From Latrodectus hesperus (Eukaryota > Arthropoda > Arachnida > Araneae > Theridiidae): a stretch of DNA of 64,000 nt. This document shows, piece by piece, positions 19,287-40,139 of the stretch; within the stretch, counting starts at the first letter, position 1, and every line of letters starts with the position of its first letter. The stretch is from NCBI GenBank assembly GCA_037975125.1, contig JAJQOW010000014.1, positions 3,187,286 through 3,251,285 of the forward strand, written 5' to 3'. The notes beneath the pieces were generated by a model. That model was given only the letters and a program-made list of their open reading frames with translations. It was not told where the DNA came from and searched no databases. A program made the position numbers and the translations under genes.

Positions 19287-20495
19287 AATGTTAAAAAAAT
19301 AACATCATCTAAATGTTAGCAATTATCTCCTTTCTTTACAAAAGAAAAAAGTTAGTTTTCTTATTTTTAAAGATCCATTAGTATCAGTATGAATGTAAAA
19401 TCTAAAAAAAATTACGTATTTTACATATTTTTTAAGAAAATTTTCAATCATAATGCTTCATGAAATTTTAAGACATATAATTAAAAGCATTTCATGCATT
19501 ATACACTAATAAATAGTTAAAAAATAAAGCTTCTGCTTACGATACTTATATTCCCATAAATTTATGAACTGAATAACATTTATTATTGAAAAAATGATAT
19601 TTATATCAATTTTAAATTTAAGAAGACCATCAAAGAAATAAAAAAAGTGTTTTCTTTTATGACACATTTCAATCAGGCAAAAAGGAAAAAAAAGTTCTTT
19701 GCATGTATTCGAATGAAGTTTTCCTAAAAGGAGTGAGCTTAATTATCGTTACCGCAACGTCATCTTTCTATTTTGTGTATGATTGAATGGATTAAAAGAA
19801 AAAGAATGAGATCTAGGGAAAAAGTCTCTCTAACTTAAGAACAAAATAGCAGAAGGAAAATCGTCCTTCTACAGATACTTTATGCAGACAGAAATAGATA
19901 TCCTCTCCACTTTGTTAAAGTTGTATCCGATCAGAAGAAAGTGCTATTCTTTGCTCAGAAGCTAGATAACATCTGCGCCATTCAAAGTTACGAATTCATC
20001 TGTTTCCTACGTAGATAAATAGGATCCCATTACTAAGAAAATATCAACTAGAGAACTATAATAGAAACGACCTAGGATGACAATAATATATAATTGCATG
20101 TCTCACTGGTGAACTAAATTCCTGCATTTTTTCTTAAACTTTTCTCAATAAAATTATACTAATGCTTTAAGATTCATTTTACTTAACACAGAAGACATAT
20201 CATTTGATAATGACATAAGAAATAAAAAAATGCATAGTGAATTTTAGAATTGAGGTTTAAAATAATTTTTATCAATCATTCTTGGAATAAAGATAAATAG
20301 TAAATTTATATCTTTTTTACATTGCATGAAATTTGTATTCAATCATCTGCAATAGGTACATTTTAATAAAATACTGTAAAATAAAAAAAATTAGAATAAA
20401 AATAAAAATTTATAAAAAAATGGATATTTATAGAATTTAATATAAAAAGCATAAATTATCTAAACAGTTATAAAAATTATTTTTATGTGTGTCTA
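19287..20495. other. AT-rich DNA with an unassigned island at 19730-20060
   Basis: The island is less AT-rich but has no ORF over 60 codons and no recognisable motif. Part of it (cagatactttatgcagacag) faintly resembles the dispersed repeat at 10.7 kb, not strongly enough to call a copy. Confidence 0.4.
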
Positions 20496-20794
20496 AAAAC
20501 TGTTCTAGCCGCCCAACTTGTCTAGTGGTCAGTGTGCCTGGCTGTGGATAAGGAGGTCCTGCGTTCGAATCCCGGTTCGGGCATGGATGTACTTTCCCTC
20601 TCTATCTATCTTGTTTTTGTCCCTTCCTTGTATGAATGAGGTGTGAATAGTTGCCTACCCTATAAACGGGTTCCTATGATATGTGTGTACTGAAGAAGTC
20701 GAACTCCACATCAAATGTGGTTCAGTTTGAAAAGTGGAGCAGCGCATCCCATATTGCCAGCTTAGCTGGCACACGACAACAACAAAACTATTCT
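20496..20794 (+). mobile_element. tRNA-derived SINE, copy 1, with near-perfect target duplication
   Basis: The element body is 20507-20783. A tRNA-like head carries a pol III A box (tagtggtcagtg, from 20523) and B box (gttcgaatcc, 20563-20572), followed by a tRNA-unrelated body and an ACA-rich tail (cgacaacaac). Flanking direct repeats aaaactgttct (20496-20506) and aaaactattct (20784-20794) differ at one base, showing retroposition. The body aligns with the element at 60970-61254, including gtctagtggtca, catggatgtactttc / cgtggatgtactttc, tttgtatgaatg and atgccagcttag-type blocks. Confidence 0.88.
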
Positions 20795-20911
20795 TGGATG
20801 TAAATCATAATATTTTTCAATTAAAATGTTCTATTATTAGTATTTTTAATGAATTTATTACAAAACAAAATTTACAATTAAAAAAATTATTAGCTTTGAG
20901 TAATACACTCC

Positions 20912-21142
20912 GTGGACCAACAGGTAGAATTCCAACCCCTTTGGGTATCTGGCAATTTTTTCCATGAATTGAATATCAGCGTAAGTGATCCTGTGGCGTT
21001 TCTTTTTACAGATAAATCTGTAGAGATCGTCAGGGACAGCTTCGGGGACATTAAAGCTTTTTACACGTACTCCATGGACAAGGCATCATCACTATCATCA
21101 ATAACTGTGAAAGTTTCGTTGTTAAATTTAAACAATACTTGA
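20912..21142 (+). other. Exon-like 76-codon open frame, unknown
   Basis: An open frame with balanced composition and protein-like amino-acid use (includes NISVSDPVAFLFTDKSVEIV), in a GC-richer patch 100 bp downstream of the SINE. I recognise no family. The AT-rich codons at its 3' end suggest that real coding sequence, if any, stops near 21120. No convincing splice sites were established. It could be a pseudogene exon or a transposon fragment. Confidence 0.3.
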
Positions 21143-21959
21143 ATATTGAAAATTAAATTACTGGTAAATATATATTCATCCTTGATTATATAAGAAAGCT
21201 TTTTTTAATTTATATTTATTTTTGTGTTCGCAAATCATTAGTCCATTTTCTTATTTAATCAAATTAAATAATAAGTCTAAAACATATTTAACTAACATGC
21301 ATTCAAATATTTTTTCACACAATGATGCATATTTAACTTAGAACATATCTTTAAATATTACAAAAACCTCTCACATAAACAGATACAAATATTTATGCCT
21401 GCATGATAGTCCAAAATCTCTATTCCCAGTTCATTTTCTACTTTATTATTTACTGTTACTGGTGAGTTGTAGTTGTATAAATTTGATTTGATTTTTCTTA
21501 AATAGAATCATATTTTGCAAAATATATCCTTTTACAATAAAATACAGCTTCTCGAATACATATAAACTTATATAAATGTTAATAATTTCATGAAAAATAT
21601 CAAAAAAGTGGAGATATTATTCTAGACTTAAAAACAGCTATGCATTAAATAAACAGAATGTTAAAACTTTTGAAAATTATAAGTAAATGCATAATGTTAT
21701 GCAAAAATCATAAAGCATTGGATAAAAAAAAATAAAATTGTATTGTGACAATTTAAGCTATATAAAATAATTAAAAAGAATCCAATATAAGTGTTTTAAG
21801 TACTCAAAATAAATTAATTTAACAAAAGTCAATAATTTTGGCCTTACAATTATTTATTATTGTATACATAAATACTTTTCAAAAAATTCCTTGATAAGAC
21901 GAAAGTTTCAAAAAAATAATTTAAAATTTATTTTATTGTCTCTTAAATATTAAATAGTT
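21143..21959. other. AT-rich intergenic DNA, nothing recognised
   Basis: No gene, hairpin or repeat boundary seen. Confidence 0.6.
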
Positions 21960-22888
21960 TTAAGGTACCCGAACACGTTCGGAACACTTTTTTTGAAATA
22001 CACTGCATATATTTATTGTATAAAATTTTTCTTATTTAATTTTAGAAAACATTAATATTGAGCCACTAACATTTGATTTATGGCAATATTATTTTTCAGA
22101 AATGTTAAATATGAATAAAATTTTAAGCATTTTTTAAAAATTTTAAAAAATGCTACATCAAATTTGTTAAACATATTTGAAAAAAAATAATACCAAATAA
22201 TCTATATGATGTTATCTAGAGAATGTACTAAAATTTTAAGTTTTGTTAAAAAATGAAAAAGATTAGGGCGAGTTGAATATTTATACTTAAAAATTTTAGC
22301 CATATATTCTATGCTATTATTCGAATAACAGACCATAATTTGGGAAATATTTAAGTGATTAAAATTCTTTTAGTACATTCTCTGGAAAACAATATACAGA
22401 TTAAGCTCATCAAATTTCATAGTGATATTATGAAAATATTTGGAGTTACCATTTTTGATGTATGCAAATTATAGGCAAAACCTGTTCTGAGAAAATCGCA
22501 TTTAAAGATTAAAGTATTGTGTCTTTATAAGAAATTCTCATATTTGCAGATTAATTTTTTTATTTAATTTGCTGATTGATTTCCGGAAAAGTAATTATTT
22601 TATGTATCTTTTAAAAGCTTGTTAAATTTATGTTTGAAAATTAAACACTGTTTAAACTAATTTTTATTATCATTCTGGCCTTTTAAACGCCCACTTCCGG
22701 TGCTTTAAATGTCCACTTTTGGTTTCCTAATTTTTACGAAATCCTTAATAACACGGATTCTAGTTAACGTAGAGACAAAAATAAACCTGTTTTGGAAAGC
22801 TATTTAAAATCCTTATTTACCTACAGAATAAAATAAATTTATCATTTTTGGTCGAAATTGACGTTTTCAACGTGTACGGGTACCTTAA
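21960..22888. mobile_element. Non-coding TIR transposon with TTAA duplications
   Basis: Terminal inverted repeats GGTACCCGAACACGTT (21964-21979) and AACGTGTACGGGTACC (22869-22884) match at 15 of 16 positions. Each is flanked by TTAA (21960-21963 and 22885-22888), the expected target duplication. The element is 921 bp and has no long ORF, so it would be non-autonomous. TTAA targets are used by piggyBac and Kolobok elements. The termini do not begin CCY as piggyBac ends usually do, so Kolobok-like is my preferred but unproven assignment. Confidence 0.82.
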
Positions 22889-26367
<3,479 letters not shown>

Positions 26368-26496
26368 ATATACATATGCAGAAATGAAAACAATATTAAA
26401 TTTCTGTAAGTTATTAGATAATGACATACTGAAGATTTAAACAGAATTATGTATAAAGTGAAAATAAACAGCATAAAATGAAAAAAGGGCATTAAT

Positions 26497-26683
26497 AGGG
26501 TATGTTTGTTTGTCGCTTAACGGTCAATTTTTGCACACGAGGGCTAATTTGGCAGAGACCTACGGTTTAAAGTGGATTCCGAACCACTACAAACAACCAT
26601 GCCCAAGGTGGGATTCGATGAACTGTTGAACCGAAGGCAAGAGCGCTAACATTTCGGCTGCCAGTTCGGCTTAGAAGGGTATG
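26497..26683 (-). mobile_element. tRNA-derived SINE, minus strand, at the edge of a Tc1 element
   Basis: Body 26505-26675. Read on the minus strand it has a tRNA-like head (A-box region tgttagcgctcttg, then a B-box-like gttcatcgaatccc) followed by ccttgggcatgg. It ends in a gcgacaaacaaa tail similar to the tails of the other two SINEs. Direct repeats agggtatg at 26497-26504 and 26676-26683 bracket it. It is only about 171 bp, shorter than the 277-285 bp copies, so it is a different subfamily or carries an internal deletion. Confidence 0.7.
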
Positions 26684-27670
26684 AGATCATCTGTATACAA
26701 AGTTTATACCTTGTGACCTTGCTTTCAATTAGCCACCGCAGAATTAAGCAATAGCCATTATCTTGTAGAGCAGTTTCCAGCTCATTAAGAGTGGCTGAAG
26801 GTGGGAAACGTGAAGAAACAGCAATGTCGAGAGCATGCCAAAGATTTTTAATGGAATCAAGGTCAGACTGGCACGCCATACGCGCAATGCCTTCCTTCTC
26901 CAGGTAGTTAGTGACGCCCTATAGGATGATGCGTTATCGTCTATTAAAACAACAACTGCAGTGTACAATCTCACAATGGGTTCTAGAATTCCATCTCGAT
27001 ACCGGACAGCAGTCACAGAACCTCGTTTAAAAATGTGATGTTCGGTGAAGTATCCTAAAGAAATCCTTGCTTACACCATAATGCTTCCGCCTCGAAATGC
27101 GTGATGTTTGGTGCTGATTTGGGGCTGATTGCGTGTTCATTGTTCCCGCCATATCTTTATACGCTTGTCGTCTGGCTTCAGAGCAAATCTTTACTCATTA
27201 GTAAACATATCATTGCCCAAATCAAACACAGTCCAATCGATATGTTCCCAGCACCAATTTAATCATGATCCTCTTATTGGACAGGTAGACAAACACAAAC
27301 TCTAGGTAACCGGGTGTACAGTCCTTTCATATATAATCTTCTGCGTACAATAGCTGCAGATATCACCTGACTTTGTAACCATAGACAAGTGGTCACACGG
27401 GTGGATGTTGCTCTGCGATTCCACTTGAATAAAATCACAATATATCGACGTTCCGTAAGGATTGTAACCCTTGGGTGACCAGCTACGGGCCTTCGGACAA
27501 CGGTCTGTGTGGTTTAGAATTGTTTCCATAAACGTGAAATTACAGAATGAAGAACGCCGAAGGAAAAAACAACATCTGACATCGACTGACTTACTTCAAT
27601 GTCCCCCACAGAACACCAGCGCTTAGAATCTTCCATTCGTCTTCTGGAAGTCATAGAAACACGTATGTCT
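26684..27670 (-). pseudogene. Dead Tc1-like transposase
   Basis: Reading down from 27670: a helix-turn-helix start (RRMEDSKRWCSVGDIE), a second HTH (GHPRVTI, then a RRATSTRV-type segment across frames), then the DDE domain (WTVFDLGNDMFTNE, RGGSIMV, RGSVTAVRYRDGILEP, VVVLIDDNASSYRA, DLDSIKNLWHALD, PPSATLNELETAL). This is a cut-and-paste transposase. The first catalytic Asp is Asn (FTNE, usual FTDES) and the last catalytic Glu is Lys (SIKNLW, usual PIENLW). The middle Asp remains. Several stops and frameshifts are present. Terminal inverted repeats were not found. Confidence 0.85.
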
Positions 27671-33542
<5,872 letters not shown>

Positions 33543-34299
33543 ACATTCAATAAAAATGAACAAAATTATATGTGAAATTTATATATCTTTTTGACATGAG
33601 GCATTTTACTAAGTTATTTGTGTGCTTACTTTACTTTTTAATAAAATAGTTAAAAATGTTCCTGGTTATTATTTATATATATATATAATTATTTTCCAAT
33701 AATTGTTTTCCTTATAAAACTAAATAAAAAGCTAAGCTAGAAATTATAATTTTTTTATGTTTATAATTCAAAGTGGGGATTTAATGATGCAATATTTTGT
33801 ACTCATTTCAAATAGACATTTTGATTATACTTGGTTCTGTGAAGCTAATAACTTTTCTTAAGAAAATGAAAGTAGTTTTTATAGCGAATAAATATTTTAT
33901 TGAATTATACATTGACCATAATGGTCTAATATCTTCAACCATCTTTCTATCAATTGCAAGATTATGTACCCATAAAATATTTGGATTTTGCTGCCAAAAA
34001 GTGATTTAATTGATTTTTGACTTCCTCATTTAAATTAAAACTTTATATCACTCAAAAATTAATTTTAAAGATCGGAACAAATATTAATCAGAAGGTGACA
34101 CTAGTGGAGATTATAAAGGTCGCTGCAGTATATTTCCATCAGATCCAAGCAGCAGAAGTTTATTCGAATTAATAAACACGTTTGAAATCTTGCAGTGTCT
34201 TGTTGAAACACTCTACATTTTCTATTGATAATTTGCAGTGATTACGTAAATCATTCAAATTCACCAGTTTCTTCGGAATCAGTATCTTTTTAAATGAAA
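33543..34299. other. AT-rich DNA, possible edge of the mariner fossil
   Basis: A 70-codon frame at 33797-34009 is not recognisable. Sequence at 34070-34299 is less AT-rich and may be the 3' half of the adjacent mariner fossil, but I could not align it. Confidence 0.4.
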
Positions 34300-34530
34300 A
34301 TTTGTTTTCAAAGCTTTTTTATGCCATGATCTTTGAGCTCAACATTGTTATAGACAACTCATTTCTTGTCTCCAGTGATGACCCAGTTTACAGTGACTAG
34401 AATGGTTTTCTTGATTTTTAAAATAAAGTCACTGACATTAATTCGTTGACATAAATTTCTTTCCATAAAAATGTAAAGATCCCAGATGTTGGGTTTGATA
34501 TTGAACTCTAGATGTTTATAATGATCCTTT
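34300..34530 (-). pseudogene. Mariner-like transposase fossil
   Basis: One minus-strand frame reads NIKPNIWDLYIF, ERNLCQRINVSDFILK, then VITGDKK, a stop, and VVYNNVELK. This follows the mariner order (W-P-H..L, DRI..CDSLLKR, then the first catalytic Asp in VTGDEKW). The Asp of TGD is retained. The expected Trp codon after it has become TGA. The remainder of the transposase is not alignable by eye. Confidence 0.6.
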
Positions 34531-35170
34531 TAATTTAACGCCTATAACCACTCACAAATATTCCACTAGTTGTTATTTGCCAGCTTGCATCAGTTAATGC
34601 TTTTAATGTGTCTACTGCAGTTTAAGTAAAATTTATAGAACGTTGTTGATTTTCAATTTGCAAACTTGTTTTGGCACTAGTGTTCTATCAATATATTCTC
34701 TACTATTTCTCATTTGATACATTTTCTTGCTTGAACAACATTTTTAACTTTTAGAAAGTAAGAAAGTAAAATATGCCTAAAATGAGGCTTTTAAATTTAA
34801 ATAAAGGAAAAAAATACAAACCAAAAAAATACTGCTTAGATTTATTCAAACATTTTCACGAGCAAGTTTTTGCTGAATAAGTTTTCAAAATATACAATGA
34901 TTTTGCGGCTTAAGGGCGAATTTGACTGTGAAAAATAGAATGCAGAGTTACCTGTTGTGAAACAAAATAAGTTAATAAAAATTCTTGAGCAGTTAAATTT
35001 TGAAAACATTACATTTAGAGTGGGAGCCAAACAAAGAATTGACACTGTCTAGTGGCAAAGCAAAGGAAAGTGTCCAAATCTGACTTTCAAATTATTTGAT
35101 CTTGTAAACCTAATATTTATTAAAAAGGCTTATGATGAATAGTTTACTAGTTTTCTTCAAAATTTTTGTC
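34531..35170. other. AT-rich DNA between mariner and hAT relics
   Basis: Possible N-terminal mariner debris up to about 34640. Otherwise nothing recognised. Confidence 0.45.
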
Positions 35171-37785
35171 CAGTGGTTCCCAAAGTGCTCCCAACGGACT
35201 CTAAGAGTTCCCCAGAATCCCCCTTCATGGGATCCATAAGCGATTAAATTTCATTTGAACTTCCCTGAACAACATCAGAGGTTCAGAGCAAGATACTTAT
35301 TTTATTAGATTGAAAAATACTTATTTCCACTATATGTTGTTATATAGTACGTGTGAGATCCGTTTTTACAATTATGAAAATTAGAATAGATAATAATAAA
35401 GAAAATAGCAATTTTTACATCTTGAGTAAAATATAAATATAGTTGGCAGCTTAAAATAGAGTATGTTACTTCAGTATTCAGATTTATGTAATATTTTTGA
35501 AAATGAAAATTGAAAAATACTGATTTCCACTATATGTTTTGTCACTTGTAGTAACACAATAGTATCGATAACTTATTTCAGTATTATTACTCTAAAACTT
35601 CATTGATATTCAACTTACTTCAAAAATAAATAATAATAATAAGAGTTGTACATCGTATATCTAATCAAAAGTTTAATTCTATGTTATGCTGATACTAAGT
35701 TCGTAAACACACTTTTCCAGCCTCATAGGTTTTGTGTTGTTCAATAAGAATTTTTCGTATCAATGCTATTTTGTACTGTTACGTAGATAGAGAATTTTTC
35801 TTAGATAAGTGAATTTGAATAAAAAATATATTTTGAAAAAATTAGATACCACATTTTTCTATGATGCCTATATATAAACACAGTAAAGTTAATAAATTTT
35901 TAAAAACTGAGGAAGATATCGTAAGTTATATTAAATTAATCAGTCCTAAGTTAAGGAACATGTAATAAAAAGCCAGTCTGACAGTGAATAAGTATTTGAC
36001 ATTTGTTACACAGTCAAAGGAAAACATATTTTAAAACATAATCACTGCAATAACTCATAGGGAAAACTTTAAGTGAGATGAATTGCATGCTTCTAATAGT
36101 ATTTCTTAATTGATTTAATTGTCTGAAAAGCCATACACTCTTGGCGAAGAATATTACCAGCTGTAAATGAGAAAATTTACACCATTTTGCACAAACCAGT
36201 TTTCAATATTATAAAAACAATTTTACTGATTTGTAATACAATAGAAACAAAGATTGATGAAAAAGTTCAATGCCCAGAAAATTCTGTTTATGAATTTTCA
36301 GAAACATCTGAATTATCTGTACAGCTTGACTAATGAAGCCTAACTTTTACCTTATGTAAGATTTGCAAACGAAGAAATGTTTTTGACCAAGAGTTGTATT
36401 ACTTAAAAATATTTGAAAATATAGAAAAGGTAAAACGAATGAAAGATGAAACATTATTTACTAAATTAAAAATATTTTTTGAAGTAAAAGCTATACCCTT
36501 GGCTAATACAATTTCTGGTGCTAATGATGGTGTTCCCGGAAATTATAAGATGATACCAGGGCATACTTCTTAGATTCGAGGATTTCTGGCATACTTAAAA
36601 CTAGTTGTACCGCATTCAGTTTTAATATATTGTATCATTAATCAGCATTACTAAATAACAAAAACTCCTAATCAAAGTTTACGAGGATCATTAGAGTATG
36701 TCATTAGAGCAATTAATCAAATCAAAAGAAATGCCTTCAATGAGAGATTATTTCCTCATCTTTGTTCGGGAAATAATGATGACTATAATTGTCAATTTCC
36801 AAACGCAAACAAACGTAAAGTACGTTGATTTTAAAAGTGTATCACACAGAAGTATGTTGGATATGTAAAAATACATGTTCAAGTCGATTTTTAGCACTCT
36901 TTGGTTTAGTGTTTTAATTCTAGATAAGGAAAGACAATGATTTGCTACTTAATTTAACTAAATCAAAAAATAACATAGCCTGTATGCTTATTTTTGCCAA
37001 ATTCAAAAAAATTTCAGAAACTACAAAATGACCAATTAAATTTAATTAAAACTAAAAACATAATACATGTGTTTGTCGCTAAATTATCTCTGTAAAAAAA
37101 TTAGATGATTAGAAAGTTCTCAGTTTACAAACATTTTGAAATTTCAAAATATAAATGAAGATTTGCTTTTCAATGACATCGCTTAACTTCTTCATGGAGA
37201 CCTGAACTAAAAATTTGAAGATATTTTTCCCTTGGATAATCCCGACTGGATTTTGAACCCTTTTGCGCGTGAACAAATTCAGATTCCAAACACTAATGAA
37301 TCAATACTAACGCAAGAACAGCTTATTGTAATATCCACAAATGAAGAATTTAAAGGAATGTTTGAACAAATATATCACTAATTCTGGTTAAAAATTAGAT
37401 CCCAATTTTTATCCTGCATTATGGGTTACTGTACAGAAGTGGTTGATTGCTTTTTCATCTTTATATTTGTTAGAATTCGGAATTTGAAAACCGTAATAAA
37501 AATACATATTAGAATAGCTCTAGGGAATTTGCGATTGCTACATGCAAATATTTTGAGCCGGACATAAATAACTCTCATAACACTTCAACTTATTCTTGCT
37601 AGTCACTCTAAATATTATATTTTAGCGAAAATTATACAACTTCTATAAATATTTCATCAGCATAAGGTTTTTCTTTAAATCTGTAATTTTTTACTAGAAA
37701 TTTATGTAGCTTTTTTGCTTGGGAGTCTGTAATCACGTTTTGACTAATTAGGGATCCATGGTTTAAAAATGTTTGAGAAACACTC
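35171..37785 (+). mobile_element. Dead hAT transposon (ZBED/SCAND3-type transposase)
   Basis: The left end CAGTGGTTCCCAAAG (35171-35185) is a typical hAT terminal inverted repeat. The right end, read inward, is GAGTGTTTCTCAAAC (37785-37771), matching at 11 of 15 positions. The flanking octamers tttttgtc and ctatagtc agree at 5 of 8, a degraded 8-bp duplication at best. Between them lie about 1.5 kb of transposase fragments. A subterminal direct repeat (attgaaaaatac and on) occurs near 35310 and 35506. Confidence 0.75.
36120..37600 (+). pseudogene. hAT transposase pseudogene, ZBED/SCAND3 group
   Basis: Fragments in order across frames: KKPYTLGEE-like start (near 36130), LPAVNE, TSELSVQLD (near 36300, the catalytic DEST region), VRFANEEMF, then FFEVKAIPLANTISGANDG (near 36475-36535, usual ATDGAPSM), PHSVLIYCIINQH, SLEYVIRAINQIKRNAFNER, LFPHLCSG. 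The C-terminal part has FPLDNPDWILNPFA (near 37225), EFKGMFEQIYH, and the dimerisation tail region RIALGNLRLLHANI. There are many stops and frameshifts. This family encodes a BED-finger hAT transposase, and some members have been co-opted by hosts. This copy cannot encode protein. Confidence 0.78.
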
Positions 37786-38750
37786 CTATAGTCAATGATT
37801 GGAAAGAAAAAGAACAATTTGAATAGCAAACTTGGGAGAAGCAAATGGTAGAAGCTGGCAATAATCAATGTGCAAAAAGAAAAAAATTTCTTATTTTCAA
37901 AGAAAAAAATTCAGCATTCCATAAATTAGTGAAACTGATGCCAAAATTTAATTTAAGAACTGATGATATTGTAATTTAATTAAGTATTTTCTTTTAACAA
38001 GCAAAAATATATGAGTAAGTTCTAAAGACTGATTATCCATTCATTTCCTTTTAATGGTGTTCAATATTCCTTAACTCACTGCAAAAAATTTGCACGTATT
38101 TTTGAAAATTATATTTAAAAATTGTATTTTGTATTGAATCAGTAATTCATTTCTGTGATGCTTCAAAAGAGAAAATCTGAAAAAGCATAGAAAGTTATCA
38201 CACTTGAGATTTCAAGTTACTTTTAAGACTTTTTAGAAGGAGATTCAGGATTAATGATTTTTAAGACTTTCTAAGTTATTATTTGATAACAGATAAATTT
38301 AATGAAAATGAAAAAAAAACTTTTTTCTGATGATTGGTTTTAAAATGAAACACCCTTCTTAATTTGCTGAAACGCTTAATGCATATAAAGATGTTCGAGC
38401 TGATAGGAAAATAGCTCTAAATGTTTTTAAATTAAAATCTTTTTAAAGAGAGATTTCAACAGAAAATTTCTTACAAAGATTAAATTCTAGAATTAATTGA
38501 AACCTTAAACAAAGTATTTCAACAGTCAGAAATCTCAAATAAAGAATAAGAATGCCGATTTGCACGTGACATCCACAAACTATAAAATATGAAGATCAAT
38601 ATCAGCTATCAATATTTCAAGCCTCCATAAAGCACGCTCTTAAATCTTAAAAATAAGCTTTATGGCAAAGCGCCAGGGAAGAACTACTAACAAACTAATT
38701 TCCAAAGTCTCTGAGCCCCACCTATTGGAAAAACCGTAACTAAATTACTT
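37786..38750. other. AT-rich DNA, nothing firmly recognised
   Basis: No ORF of note. Composition becomes more balanced from about 38620 toward the LTR. Confidence 0.5.
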
Positions 38751-39073
38751 TGTAACGTAATTTGGGTCCATGAACAATTTACTTTAAAAAATCAATAGAA
38801 CGTCTTTATCCGTCAGTCTCTGCGGCAGAAAAGGCATTTCCTTCCATTACATCACATAATGCACCTACACGGCTCAGTATCTGTTAAGAACTATTTGCTT
38901 GAAGGCGGAGCCACACAGCTGCCGTCATTCAAATGTGTATAAATAGTCTACTTGTATTTGTAATTTAACCCTCTCGATTGCTCCTGTAAGATTCAGTCTA
39001 ATTTATGTTTGTATGTGTTGTTTTATAATAAATATGAGAAACGTAATTCTAGATTATTTTGAGTTTTGAACCA
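38751..39073 (+). repeat. Putative LTR of a Gypsy-like element
   Basis: Begins TGTAACG and ends in CA (gaacca), 323 bp. Internally it has a TATA box (tataaatag, 38938-38946), a TCAGT initiator-like sequence at 38993 and a poly-A signal AATAAA at 39027-39032. Next comes gggcaccagataatag, which could be a decayed primer-binding site. The order LTR, leader, gag/pol debris is consistent with 40140-41300 downstream on the same strand. No partner LTR was seen, so the boundaries are provisional. Confidence 0.5.
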
Positions 39074-40139
39074 GGGCACCAGATAATAGATTGCGAAAAT
39101 CTTGATTAAAAGGTATTCTCATTATTGGTTAAATGATTTGTTTCAGTATCATCTCAAATGCAATCAAAACCTTATCTATACTGATTTTCTTCGACTGTGC
39201 CTTCGTTCCGCTTTAAACAAGAAAACATGAACGTTAATCGCAGTTTTCTCAGGAAAAGTGTCTTGATTTATGCAAGGACAGGAGTCCAACTCTTCCACCA
39301 GCTCTACAGATGATTCATCAGACTCAGACTTTTAATCCCCTATATTTCAACAAAATTATACTTTTAGTTAGGGACTTTACAATTGAAATGATGGCATTTT
39401 CTCGACTGATCACCGAATCAAAGACTCAGCAGCCACACAATAGTTGCACTCTCTATTTTTACATAGCTTTTTTGCGTTATTTACTTATACTTATTTTTAG
39501 TATTCCTCTTTAAGTTTTTTTATTCATTTCAATAATATATCCTTATGTTGTCATCCTTCTCTGTAAGCGAACTGTAATGCATTGGGCAATGCTGGACCCA
39601 ATACAAGGCTTTATAGTCCTATAATTGTAAATTCTTGATTCTCAATAGCATTCTGGGGTGGCTGCACAAGTTTGGGGTGACTTTCAGGCCCCCTGAATGG
39701 CACTGCTTGCTTTCGATGGTGATGAATGGGCTAAACCCTATGACTGATTGGTACAGTACGGGATCCACTCGCATTTTTTATGTATGTATGTTGCTCATAT
39801 GATGTAAAAGGTCATGTACGTCATTTTTGCCCTGACAAGTGGCATGCATAAGGATCTGATTATTCAAAGCAGTTCAGCGAGATCGAAAGCCAAACAATCA
39901 TTCTAAGCAAATTGTTTTACTGCTAAAGTAATTACCCCAATGTTTTATCAGTTGAAAGGAAAAATAATGTGATTGAATTTAAAACGATAAATATTATATT
40001 AGAGGAAAATTTTTAAAGATATTTTATATTCAAGTGCATAAATATTATAACATACATATTCTGAAGGAAAAGAAAGAATTAAGTTTTTGAATTAGCTTTT
40101 CTCGGAAAGGAAAGTTTACACCCTTTAAGAGTTTTCAGC
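39074..40139 (+). other. Unassigned leader or gag region and GC-richer patch
   Basis: Lies between the putative LTR and the pol debris. A GC-richer patch at 39540-39780 has no ORF I recognise. A 67-codon frame at 39310-39513 is not assignable. Confidence 0.35.

Noticed and set aside
19730..20060. Fourth copy of the unnamed dispersed repeat
   Set aside because: Only one short block aligns. The ordered series of shared blocks is absent.
20507..20585. tRNA gene
   Set aside because: The A and B boxes are present but the stems are imperfect, and the sequence continues into a shared SINE body with tail and target duplication.
34842..35045. 67-codon minus-strand frame as a host gene
   Set aside because: It has no recognisable domain and lies between two transposon fossils in AT-rich DNA. 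Similar frames occur by chance.
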